Made by a program: the position numbers and the translations under genes. This document shows, one piece after another, positions 1 through 7,852 of a stretch of DNA of 64,000 bases (position 1 is the stretch's first letter; each line of letters begins with the position of its first letter). The notes below the pieces were generated by a model, which saw nothing but the letters and a program-made list of their open reading frames with translations, searched no databases and was not told the DNA's origin. The stretch is from Afipia sp049747295 (GTDB taxonomy: Bacteria; Pseudomonadota; Alphaproteobacteria; Rhizobiales; Xanthobacteraceae): NCBI RefSeq assembly GCF_049747295.1, contig NZ_JBMHJM010000003.1, positions 62,001 through 126,000 of the forward strand, in the 5' to 3' direction.

Positions 1-599
1 TCATGGGTGACGACCAACATCGTCATGCCCTCTTTCGCCAGATCGACCATGGTGTCGAGCACTTCCTTGACCATCTCGGGGTCAAGCGCCGACGTCGGCT
101 CGTCGAACAACATCACCTTCGGATTCATGGTCAGTGCGCGGGCGATCGCCACGCGCTGCTGCTGACCGCCTGAGATCTGTCCGGGATACTTGTTCGCCTT
201 ATCGGGAATGCGGACGCGTTCGAGATATTTCATCGCCGACGCTTCGGCTTCCTTTTTCGGAACGTTTCGCACCCAGATCGGGGCCAGCGTGCAGTTTTCC
301 AGCACCGTCAGGTGCGGAAACAGATTGAAGCTCTGGAACACCATGCCGACCTCGCGCCGGACGTCATCAACACGGCGAAGATTGGGTCCAAGCTCGATGC
401 CATCGACGACGATACGGCCTTCCTGAAACTCCTCCAGTGCATTGATGCAGCGGATCAGCGTCGACTTGCCAGATCCCGACGGGCCGCAGATCACAATGCG
501 TTCGCCCCGCCCGACAGTCAGATCGATGTCGCGCAGCACATGGAATTCAGCGAACCACTTGTTGAGGCCCGAAATGCTGACGATGGGATCCGCGCTCAT
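1..599 (-). CDS. aapP: General L-amino acid ABC transporter, ATP-binding subunit (C-terminus outside window)
   Basis: Cytoplasmic ATPase that powers the AapJQMP importer for polar and other L-amino acids. The visible 199 residues carry a Walker A GPSGSGKST (about residues 39-47), Q-loop FQSFNLF (88-94), ABC signature ISGGQQQRVAIARAL (142-156), Walker B VMLFDEP with the D-loop (162-173) and the H-loop histidine in VVTH (196-199), so nearly the whole nucleotide-binding domain is present and intact. The gene starts 9 bp after the stop of aapM and is last in the aapJQMP operon. The 3' end lies beyond base 1. The name rests on the operon order J-Q-M-P and on the very conserved polar-amino-acid ATPase motifs. 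Confidence 0.95.
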   Translation of the reverse strand, partial: MSADPIVSISGLNKWFAEFHVLRDIDLTVGRGERIVICGPSGSGKSTLIRCINALEEFQEGRIVVDGIELGPNLRRVDDVRREVGMVFQSFNLFPHLTVLENCTLAPIWVRNVPKKEAEASAMKYLERVRIPDKANKYPGQISGGQQQRVAIARALTMNPKVMLFDEPTSALDPEMVKEVLDTMVDLAKEGMTMLVVTH

Positions 600-608
600 G
601 ATTTCATC

Positions 609-2135
609 TCAGACATTCTTGTGAACATTCAGTCGGCGCTCGACAAACAGTGAATAGCGCGACATGCCAAAACAGAACACGAAATAGATTATCCCGGTAA
701 AGGCAAATCCGGTGAACAATGTCGTCGGCGTGGCCCAGTTCGGATCAGCAAAGGATGCGCGAAGCTGTCCGAGCAGATCGAAAATCGCAACGATCAGGAC
801 GAGGGTCGTGTCCTTGAACAAGGCGATGAAGCTGTTCACCAGCCCTGGAATGACGTGCCGCAGGGCCTGCGGCATCACGATCAATCCGGTGGTCTTCCAG
901 TACGACAGCCCGAGGGCGCTTGCCGCTTCCGCCTGCCCGCGCGGAATGGCCAGTAAACCTCCGCGGATGACTTCGGCATTGTAGGCGCCTGCGAACAACG
1001 CGATGCCGATCAGCACGCGCACGAGCCCATCGACCGTAAAATTACCGGGCAGGAAGAGCGGGAGCATATAGGTCGCGAAGAACAGCACCGTGATCAATGG
1101 AACACCGCGCCAGAATTCGATGAACGCAATCGAGAACACTTTGATCAGCGGGATCGTTGAGCGTCGCCCGAGCGCCAGCGCGATCCCGACCGGCATCGAG
1201 GCGACGATCCCCGTCACCGAGACCACCAGCGTCACCAGCAGACCGCCCCATTGCCGCGTATCCACAACCGGCAGGCCGCCATGATCGAGGTCCATCACCT
1301 TGATCACCACAGCGATGCCGGCAAAAACCGCGACGCTTCGCAACAGCGCGCGCCAGCCGTTGCGGAATCCGCCAGTCAGGAAAAACGCCAACAGCGAAAT
1401 GATTGCAGCCGTCAAGGTGAGATCGATCCACACCGTCGCCGCGAAGCGCTGCGTATAATCCCGCATCCACTCCAGCGGCAGGATCACCCAGCCAAGCGCC
1501 TGCCCGAACAGCGCCACCGCTCTTCCCAGAAGTATAACGGGCCAACCCAACCCGCCCGTCATTGCTTCGCCGGCCCCGGTCAGCTGGCTGCCGGCATCCC
1601 GAAAACTCGAAGCAAGTCCCGAGCCCAGGTCGGCGCTCCAGTTCACCACAAACCCGCGAATTCCACCGCCGCGCAGTAGAAAGAATGCGATGATTGGATA
1701 CGCCAGAAAGAACAGACCTGAGTTCAGCGTCTTGGCTGGGATGCGCGGAATCAGCAATGGTACCAGCAGCAGCGCGCCGAGGAGGAACGTCAGATTGACC
1801 CGCCAGCGCTCGGCCCCAGGGTAAAAGCCGTAGACGAACTGATCGAACTTCGCTTGCACGAACGGCCAGCAGGCGCCGACGACGTGACCGGCATTGGCCT
1901 CAAGACAGGCCGATCGATCGTTGCCATGCCATACGGCATCGACGAGCAGGAACTTGACGGTTGGCGGGATCACCAAAGCGAGCAGCGCGAGGCTCGCAAC
2001 GGTTAGAAAAATATTGAGAGGTGAATTGAGCAGGCGCTGACGGATGAAGCCGACAATGCCGATGGTCTTGATCGGCGCCTTGCGCGGCTCAACCAGCGTC
2101 TGCCGAACGAATGGGGACGTGGCCTGATCCGTCAT
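609..2135 (-). CDS. aapM: General L-amino acid ABC transporter permease, long form
   Basis: Inner-membrane permease of the Aap importer, 508 residues. The C-terminal half is a standard HisM/GlnP-type domain with the EAA loop (AEAASALGLSYWKTTGLIVMP, about residues 390-410 in two parts: AEAASALGLS and YWKTTGLIVMP) that contacts AapP. N-terminal membrane segments lie near residues 38-60, 115-135 and 140-155. Between about residues 156 and 290 there is extra hydrophobic sequence that makes the protein longer than the roughly 384-residue AapM described in Rhizobium leguminosarum. It overlaps aapQ by 4 bp (ATGA) and is probably translationally coupled. Function is secure; the meaning of the extra segment is unknown. 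Confidence 0.93.
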   Translation of the reverse strand: MTDQATSPFVRQTLVEPRKAPIKTIGIVGFIRQRLLNSPLNIFLTVASLALLALVIPPTVKFLLVDAVWHGNDRSACLEANAGHVVGACWPFVQAKFDQFVYGFYPGAERWRVNLTFLLGALLLVPLLIPRIPAKTLNSGLFFLAYPIIAFFLLRGGGIRGFVVNWSADLGSGLASSFRDAGSQLTGAGEAMTGGLGWPVILLGRAVALFGQALGWVILPLEWMRDYTQRFAATVWIDLTLTAAIISLLAFFLTGGFRNGWRALLRSVAVFAGIAVVIKVMDLDHGGLPVVDTRQWGGLLVTLVVSVTGIVASMPVGIALALGRRSTIPLIKVFSIAFIEFWRGVPLITVLFFATYMLPLFLPGNFTVDGLVRVLIGIALFAGAYNAEVIRGGLLAIPRGQAEAASALGLSYWKTTGLIVMPQALRHVIPGLVNSFIALFKDTTLVLIVAIFDLLGQLRASFADPNWATPTTLFTGFAFTGIIYFVFCFGMSRYSLFVERRLNVHKNV

Positions 2136-3400
2136 GCCGCAAGGCTCCGGTTCACGTGCCGGCCATAGAGTCCCATGAGTGCACTCGTGATCAGCGAGAT
2201 CAGCAGGTACACGCCCATCGTCAAAGCAATGATTTCAACGGCCTGCCCTGTTTGACTCAGCGTCGTTCCGGCAAAGACAGAAAACAGGTCCGGATAGCCG
2301 ATAGCGACCGCGAGAGACGAGTTCTTGGTGAGATTCAAATACTGATTTGTCAGCGGCGGCAAAATCACCCGCAGTGCCTGCGGGATGATCACGAGACGCA
2401 ACGTCGCGCCGCGGGACAGGCCAAGCGATGCCCCGGCCTCCATCTGTCCCTTGGGCACCGATTGAATGCCGGCGCGAACAATCTCGGCGATGAACGCGGC
2501 GGTGTAAGTCGAGAGGGCCACCGCCAGAGCCGCCAACTCGGGACGGATCCGCATTCCTCCGATGAAGTTGAACCCCTTCAGCTCCGGCATATCCAGCTTC
2601 ACCGGCGCACCGAAAAGCAGTGTGGCGAGCGCCGGCAGTCCCAGCACCATGAGCACAACAAAAGGCCAGATCGTGAGCTTCCGACCGGTCTTGAATAGCC
2701 GCCGGCGCGCATAGATGCGCATGGCCAGCGATGCAGCCAGTCCGATCACGACCGCAACGACAAATACGCCGAAAGCCTGTTGCGGAGCCGGATAGGGAAC
2801 GATGAGGCCGCGGACGCTCAGGAAGATCGTGCCGAACAGCGAGAAGCTCTGCCGCGGGCTCGGCAACGTCGCCAGCACCGCGAGGTACCAGAACAAGATT
2901 TGAAACAGCAGCGGCAGATTGCGGATCAGCTCAACGTATCCCTCCGAAATCCGGGACAGCAACCAGTTCGGCGACAAGCGTCCAAGCGCGACAAGCACTC
3001 CGATGATTGTCGCCGCGATGATGCCGATGACCGATACCAGCAGCGTATTGAGCAGACCGACGAGGAAGACGCGGCTGTAGGTGTCGCTCTCGGAATACGG
3101 GATCAGTGTCTGACTGACGCTGAAACCTGCGGTATTGGACAAGAAACCGAAACCGGACGCAATGCGCTGCGCCTGCAGGTTGGCCCGCGCGTTCGCGACG
3201 ACCTCGTAGCCGACCCAGACAACGACCGCGATAAACAGGAGTTGCGCCAGCACGCCGCGCCATCCTGCGCGGCCGCCAAGAATGCCACGAAGCCGTGCCG
3301 CTAAACGCAGCGGCGGCTTGCGCCCTTCACCCGTCACCGCGGTCTCTGATGTGGTTGTCAACGGATGGGAGGCGCGTATTGGATACCGCCCTGGTTCCAC
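2132..3400 (-). CDS. aapQ: General L-amino acid ABC transporter permease
   Basis: Partner permease to AapM, up to 422 residues, with a long periplasmic loop after the first membrane span and a C-terminal HisMQ-type permease domain holding the EAA motif EAGASLGLSRGATLRLVIIP (about residues 335-354). It lies between aapJ and aapM. The start is uncertain. A GTG at 3400 overlaps the end of aapJ by 43 bp; a TTG at 3361 would overlap the aapJ stop by 4 bp (TTGA), the spacing seen elsewhere in this operon; a further GTG lies at 3337. None has a clear Shine-Dalgarno sequence, so the first 13-21 residues may not be made. Confidence 0.93.
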   Translation of the reverse strand: MEPGRYPIRASHPLTTTSETAVTGEGRKPPLRLAARLRGILGGRAGWRGVLAQLLFIAVVVWVGYEVVANARANLQAQRIASGFGFLSNTAGFSVSQTLIPYSESDTYSRVFLVGLLNTLLVSVIGIIAATIIGVLVALGRLSPNWLLSRISEGYVELIRNLPLLFQILFWYLAVLATLPSPRQSFSLFGTIFLSVRGLIVPYPAPQQAFGVFVVAVVIGLAASLAMRIYARRRLFKTGRKLTIWPFVVLMVLGLPALATLLFGAPVKLDMPELKGFNFIGGMRIRPELAALAVALSTYTAAFIAEIVRAGIQSVPKGQMEAGASLGLSRGATLRLVIIPQALRVILPPLTNQYLNLTKNSSLAVAIGYPDLFSVFAGTTLSQTGQAVEIIALTMGVYLLISLITSALMGLYGRHVNRSLAA

Positions 3401-4401
3401 AGCTTGTTAAGCCCTCGGGCAATTCCAAGTTTTGATCCCGCACCGACATTGCGATCGAACGACTCGCCGTAATTGCCGACCGCCTTGATAATGCGCGCCA
3501 CCCAATCCTTTGTCAGACCCAGTTGCTCGCCGAGGCTGCCGTCGGTGCCGAACATGCGCTTGAGTTCAGGCTTGCTGGATTTCGCCATTTCGTCGACGTT
3601 CTTTTGCGTAACTGCCAGCTCTTCTGCGTTGATCATTGCGAACAGCGTCCATTTGACGATGTCGAACCACTGGTCATCGCCCTGCCGCACCACCGGTCCC
3701 AACGGCTCCTTCGAAATGATGTCAGGCAGCACGACGTGGTCGTTCGGGGCAGCCAACTTAAGGCGTTCGGCATAGAGCTGCGAGACGTCCGACGTGAACA
3801 CGTCGCAACGCCCCGATTCGTAGGCCTTGACCGTCTCGTCGGCAGTCCCGAACGCGATCATCTCGTACTTCATGTTGTTGGCTTTGAAGTAGTCCGCGAT
3901 GTTCTGCTCGTTGGTCGTGCCGGTCTGAACGCAGATCGATGCGCTGTTCAACTCCAGGGCCGAATTGACCTTCAGCGCCTTACGCACCAGGAAGCCCTGC
4001 CCGTCGTAATAAGTAACCCCGGTGTAGTTCAATCCCAGGGAGGTGTCGCGCGACAGTGTCCATGTTGAGTTGCGCGACAGGACGTCGATTTCACCAGACT
4101 GCAGCGCCGTAAACCTGTCCTTGGCGGACAGAGGAACAAACTTCACCTTGGTGGGATCGTTGAAAATCGCCGCCGCAAGTGCACGGCAGATATCCACATC
4201 TAGCCCGGTCCAGTTGCCCTTGTCGTCAGGAGCCGAGAAACCCGGCAGACCCTGGCTCACGCCGCACGAGAGCGTGCCTCTTTCCTTGATGGTCTGAAGA
4301 AGAGGCTTCTCCTTCGGCTTCTCGGGAGATTGGGCATTGGCCGCGGAAAACGTTGCAGTCGCTACGAGACCGAGAATGAAGCCAAACGATACCCGTTTCA
4401 T
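3358..4401 (-). CDS. aapJ: Periplasmic amino-acid-binding protein of the Aap transporter
   Basis: Substrate-binding protein that captures L-amino acids in the periplasm and delivers them to AapQM. It has 347 residues with an N-terminal signal peptide (MKRVSFGFILGL... ending ANAQS near residue 23), then a type II periplasmic binding fold starting at LSCGVSQGLPGFSAPDDKG. An ATG at 4401 is chosen over the upstream in-frame start because it is preceded by AAAGGCAG and begins exactly at the signal peptide. First gene of the operon; it faces the divergent beta-lyase gene across 248 bp that should hold both promoters. No confident -35/-10 pair was picked there. Confidence 0.95.
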   Translation of the reverse strand: MKRVSFGFILGLVATATFSAANAQSPEKPKEKPLLQTIKERGTLSCGVSQGLPGFSAPDDKGNWTGLDVDICRALAAAIFNDPTKVKFVPLSAKDRFTALQSGEIDVLSRNSTWTLSRDTSLGLNYTGVTYYDGQGFLVRKALKVNSALELNSASICVQTGTTNEQNIADYFKANNMKYEMIAFGTADETVKAYESGRCDVFTSDVSQLYAERLKLAAPNDHVVLPDIISKEPLGPVVRQGDDQWFDIVKWTLFAMINAEELAVTQKNVDEMAKSSKPELKRMFGTDGSLGEQLGLTKDWVARIIKAVGNYGESFDRNVGAGSKLGIARGLNKLWNQGGIQYAPPIR

Positions 4402-4649
4402 CGAACTGCCTTTCACTGATGCGCCGGCGCTAAAGTCGATCAGCATCACGCGAGACGTCCACGATCCACCGAGGCGCACGAATGCTGCTAAATATCTGGT
4501 ACATATAACAGAACGCCCGGCCCGGCGGGTCAAGGGCTTGACGTCGGCTCTTGGGGACAGCTTACTAAGCTATCCACCTGAATGCAGCATGCCGCCGTCA
4601 ATTTTGACGGCTGCGACATTCTGCAGCCCTCCTCGACAATGATTGCCCC

Positions 4650-5855
4650 ATGAAGCCCCCAAAAGACGCCTCTTCCGCCTCGAAGTCACTTGATCCGCGA
4701 ACCGAGCTCGTAACATCCGGCCGCGACACCATGGCGCAAAAGGGATTCGTTAATCCCCCCATCGTGCGAGGCTCGACCGTGCTCTATCCCACGGCGGAGG
4801 ACCTGCACGCTCATCGGGGCGAGTTCCAGTATGGGCGCCATGGGACACCAACGACCAAGGCCCTCCAGGAAGCCTTGATGGCTCTGGAAGGCCCGCAGTG
4901 TGCAGGTGTCGGTTTAACGCCGTCTGGCGTCTCGGCCATTTCGACTGCCCTGCTCGCCGTCCTCGCGGCCGGAGACCACCTGCTGGTCATCGACAGCGTC
5001 TATCGCCCGACACGAAACTTTTGTGACGGCCTGCTCAAGCGATTTGGCATCGAGACGACCTACTTCGATCCATCGATCGGCGTCGGGATCGAGGCTTTGT
5101 TCAAGGCGAACACCAAGGCGGTCCTGGTCGAAGCCCCCGGCTCGCAATCCTTCGAAATGCCGGACATCCCCGCCATAGCGGCCGTCGCACATCGTAAAAA
5201 TGCGCTTGTCATTGACGACAATACTTGGGCGACCCCGTTCTTTCACCGCTCCCTCGACCAAGGTGTCGACATCAGTCTTCAGGCCGCCACGAAATACATC
5301 GGCGGCCACTCCGACATCATGTTCGGTACGATTTCCGCCAACGCACAGGCGTGGCCGGTCATCTCCGAGGCGATCCGGCTGCTCGGCGTCTGCGCGGGCC
5401 CCGATGATGTCTTCTTGGCGCTCCGGGGATTGCGAACGCTCGCGGTGCGCCTCGCCCATCATCAGCAATCCGGGCTGGAGATCGCGCGGTGGCTTGCGGA
5501 GCGTCCCGAGGTGTTGCGCGTCTTGCATCCGGCCCTCGAAGACGATCCTGGCCATGCGATTTGGAAGCGGGATTTTACCGGCGCCTCCGGCCTGTTCAGC
5601 GTCGTGCTGAAGCCCGCGCCCCAGCAGGCTGTCGATGCCTTCCTCGATACCGTCAAATTGTTCGGCATGGGCTATTCGTGGGGCGGCTACGAGAGCCTCG
5701 TGATTCCGTTCGACTGCACGGAGTACCGCTCCGCGACGAAATGGAATCCCGGCGGTCCGACATTGCGCCTTCACATCGGTCTTGAGCACGTCGAAGATCT
5801 CAAGGCGGATCTCGCTGCCGGCTTCGCCGCCTTTAACGCCGCCGCAGCGAAGTGA
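4650..5855 (+). CDS. metC: Cystathionine beta-lyase (Cys/Met metabolism PLP enzyme)
   Basis: PLP-dependent enzyme of 401 residues that cleaves cystathionine to homocysteine, pyruvate and ammonia in methionine synthesis. Seen in the sequence: YGRHGTPTT (about 61-69) for phosphate and substrate binding, TPSGVSAI (90-97), VIDDNTWATP (187-196) with the PLP-ring aspartate, and ATKYIGGHSD (212-221) with the PLP lysine near residue 215. The C-terminal SWGGYESL (about 345-352) is typical of beta-lyases. It is divergent from aapJ and ends 5 bp from the convergent LAB_N gene. A broader C-S lyase role (cysteine desulfhydration) cannot be excluded from sequence. Confidence 0.9.
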   Translation: MKPPKDASSASKSLDPRTELVTSGRDTMAQKGFVNPPIVRGSTVLYPTAEDLHAHRGEFQYGRHGTPTTKALQEALMALEGPQCAGVGLTPSGVSAISTALLAVLAAGDHLLVIDSVYRPTRNFCDGLLKRFGIETTYFDPSIGVGIEALFKANTKAVLVEAPGSQSFEMPDIPAIAAVAHRKNALVIDDNTWATPFFHRSLDQGVDISLQAATKYIGGHSDIMFGTISANAQAWPVISEAIRLLGVCAGPDDVFLALRGLRTLAVRLAHHQQSGLEIARWLAERPEVLRVLHPALEDDPGHAIWKRDFTGASGLFSVVLKPAPQQAVDAFLDTVKLFGMGYSWGGYESLVIPFDCTEYRSATKWNPGGPTLRLHIGLEHVEDLKADLAAGFAAFNAAAAK

Positions 5856-5860
5856 TCTTA

Positions 5861-6193
5861 TCAGGCGCCGTTCTTGCTTGAGCGCTTGTCTTTCAAGATC
5901 AGCATGATGTTTCGAATATAGATGATGGTTGCCAGGCCTTGCCCAAGGATGATGACGGGCTCGCGCTTGGCGATACCGTAAATCAACGTCATGGCACCGC
6001 CGCCCATCGAGAAGAACCAGAACGCCATCGGCACGATGCTCTTGCCGGCACGCTCACTGGAAATCCACTGCACCAAAAAGCGAGCGGTGAAAAACAACTG
6101 TGCAACCAGGCCGAAGGCGAGCCAGAAATCGAACTTGGCGACGAATACGTCGTACAGATAGTCGCCAAGGTCCTGTCCGAACTGAATGAGCAT
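5861..6193 (-). CDS. Small membrane protein with lipid-A-disaccharide synthase N-terminal (LAB_N) domain
   Basis: 110-residue inner-membrane protein made of a stand-alone LAB_N domain, with about three hydrophobic spans (FWLAFGLVAQLFFTARFL, MAFWFFSMGGGAMTLIYG, LGQGLATIIYIRNIML) and the motif QWISSERAGKSIVP. The ATG at 6193 overlaps the stop of the upstream GT2 gene by one base (TGATG), so the two are coupled. Stand-alone LAB_N proteins often sit beside GT2 and ArnT-type genes in alphaproteobacteria, which suggests a helper role in lipid-linked sugar supply for lipid A or LPS (inference). It does not contain the catalytic part of LpxB. Confidence 0.85.
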   Translation of the reverse strand: MLIQFGQDLGDYLYDVFVAKFDFWLAFGLVAQLFFTARFLVQWISSERAGKSIVPMAFWFFSMGGGAMTLIYGIAKREPVIILGQGLATIIYIRNIMLILKDKRSSKNGA

Positions 6194-6948
6194 CAGTTCA
6201 CCTCCGTAGCCACCGGCGTCGCTTTTTTGCGGCGGATGAGCCACCACACGCCGGCGAGATCCATGATTCCGATCCAAAGACGATCGAAGAAGCCGTAGTT
6301 TGATACGCCAGAGTGCCGCGGACGATCGATCACATCCACGTAGGCAACATCAAATCCTTCACGACGAACCAGCGCCGGCAAGAAGCGATGCAGGCCGTCG
6401 AAGTACGGCAGTGCAAGAAAGACCTCGCGCCGGAATGCTTTCAGGCCGCACCCCGTGTCACGGGTGCCGTCACGCAAGATCGCATTACGCACGCCGTTTG
6501 CCACGCGTGACTGAAGCTTCTTGAAGCCGGTATCCTTCCGGCCGACCCGCTGCCCTGCGGCGAGGCCAATGCGCTCCCCACCCTTTTCAATGGCGCCAAC
6601 CAACTCAGGCAGAAAACCTGGGTTGTTTTGTCCGTCGCCATCGAGGGTCGCGACAATCCGGCCTCGTGCTGCGCGCACACCGGTGCGGACCGCGGCGGAT
6701 TGTCCTGAGGATGCAGCATGGCGAATGTGGCGCAGATTTTTCCGCACCTGCATTTCACCGGAAAGTCGCTCAGCGGTTGCGTCGGTCGATCCGTCGTTGA
6801 CGTAGATGATCTCGTAAACCCAGCGGCCATCGAGCGCTTTCGCAATTTCTGCGATCAGCGGCACGATATTGTCCTGTTCGTTGCGCACCGGAACCACAAT
6901 CGATACGACAGGGGCCGGCTCGCCGGAGGCTAGTGGGTGATCGTTCAT
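6193..6948 (-). CDS. GT2 family polyprenyl-phosphate glycosyltransferase (DPM1/ArnC-like)
   Basis: 251-residue cytoplasmic glycosyltransferase that probably moves a sugar from a nucleotide donor to a polyprenyl phosphate. It shows the GT-A start VSIVVPVRNEQDNI (about 15-28), NDGSTDAT (51-58), the DXD motif in TLDGDGQN (about 101-108) and GCGLKAFRREVFLALP (about 166-181). It lacks the two C-terminal membrane spans of GtrB/ArnC, so it resembles the soluble dolichol-phosphate mannose synthase type. Overlaps the LAB_N gene by one base and follows the PAP2 gene. The sugar cannot be read from sequence; mannose or galacturonic acid are plausible because Bradyrhizobium lipid A carries both (established for the genus). 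Confidence 0.88.
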   Translation of the reverse strand: MNDHPLASGEPAPVVSIVVPVRNEQDNIVPLIAEIAKALDGRWVYEIIYVNDGSTDATAERLSGEMQVRKNLRHIRHAASSGQSAAVRTGVRAARGRIVATLDGDGQNNPGFLPELVGAIEKGGERIGLAAGQRVGRKDTGFKKLQSRVANGVRNAILRDGTRDTGCGLKAFRREVFLALPYFDGLHRFLPALVRREGFDVAYVDVIDRPRHSGVSNYGFFDRLWIGIMDLAGVWWLIRRKKATPVATEVN

Positions 6949-7005
6949 GTCCTGATGGATCCAAGGCCCTAAGAAGCCGCGAAAGGCGGGGTCGGGCGAC
7001 GCTTC

Positions 7006-7851
7006 TTATGGTGCCACGGCGTCCCGGGCAACCCTTTTCAGCCCCTGCCAGGATGGGCCAACCAGGGGGATAATGGCACCGTTCTGGTCAATCGTGAAAC
7101 CGAGCCGGCGGGCCGCGAACCAGTAGCGAACAAACATTGCGCCGATCACACCGGTCAGAGCACCTGCGACGACATCGCTTGGATGGTGCGCCAGCAGAAG
7201 GACGCGGCTGCAGCAGATCAGCACCGCAAATGTCCACATAAAGGGACCAGCCTTCCGCCAAATCGAGGAGATCGCAAAAGCGAGGGCAAACGCCGTCACT
7301 GCGTGGCCGGACGGCAGGCTCGCGAAAGCCTCGCTCTCGGTGAAATGCTTGAAGTTGAAGGCATTCGCCTGACCGCCGACAAACGGACGGCCGCGGCCGA
7401 CGATATATTTGAGAACTTCGCTGGTGAGCACCGCAACCAGCACAGCGAAGAATATGTACTGAACGCGCAAGCCGAAGCCGATCAGAATGGCGCGCGATAT
7501 GCCGTTCAACCGCGGCAGACCGAGCGCAATGAGCACCAGACCGGCGGCCAATGTCCAAAGCACGTAAGTCGACTTCGCAAAGTCCGTGAAGATCCGGACC
7601 GGCCAGAGGCTCGCGGTCCCACGGGGCGGCATCAGCTTGATGGCCGCGACATCGATCGCGAACATCAGGGTGCCGATAACGAGTGCAACGCCGACGGACA
7701 GCCATAACCAGCGCAAGGCCAACGCACGGCGCGCTTCGGCGCAACGTGAGTGTGATGGCGCATCGACCAGTCGTGCAAGTGATTGCCACACGAACCAGCC
7801 GACCTGCGCAAAATAATTCGCAGGCTGTGATGCGTTCGTGCCGAGCGGCAT
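7006..7851 (-). CDS. PAP2 superfamily membrane phosphatase
   Basis: 281-residue integral membrane phosphatase. All three PAP2 signatures are visible: KYIVGRGRPF (KxxxxxxRP), SLPSGHAVTAFA (PSGH with catalytic histidine) and SRVLLLAHHPSDVVAG (SRxxxxxHxxxD). The ATG at 7851 is used because it lies one base after the stop of the ArnT-like gene (ends 7853); longer in-frame starts would run far into that gene. In this operon it may remove a lipid A phosphate (LpxE-like) or recycle the polyprenyl pyrophosphate carrier; sequence alone does not choose between them. Confidence 0.88.
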   Translation of the reverse strand: MPLGTNASQPANYFAQVGWFVWQSLARLVDAPSHSRCAEARRALALRWLWLSVGVALVIGTLMFAIDVAAIKLMPPRGTASLWPVRIFTDFAKSTYVLWTLAAGLVLIALGLPRLNGISRAILIGFGLRVQYIFFAVLVAVLTSEVLKYIVGRGRPFVGGQANAFNFKHFTESEAFASLPSGHAVTAFALAFAISSIWRKAGPFMWTFAVLICCSRVLLLAHHPSDVVAGALTGVIGAMFVRYWFAARRLGFTIDQNGAIIPLVGPSWQGLKRVARDAVAP

Positions 7852-7852
7852 T

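Noticed and set aside
1042..1545. Long frames inside aapM, the alpha-2-macroglobulin gene, recJ, hom and other high-GC genes
   Set aside because: They lie wholly within well-supported genes in other frames, lack ribosome binding sites and show composition typical of antisense or shifted reading of GC-rich DNA.
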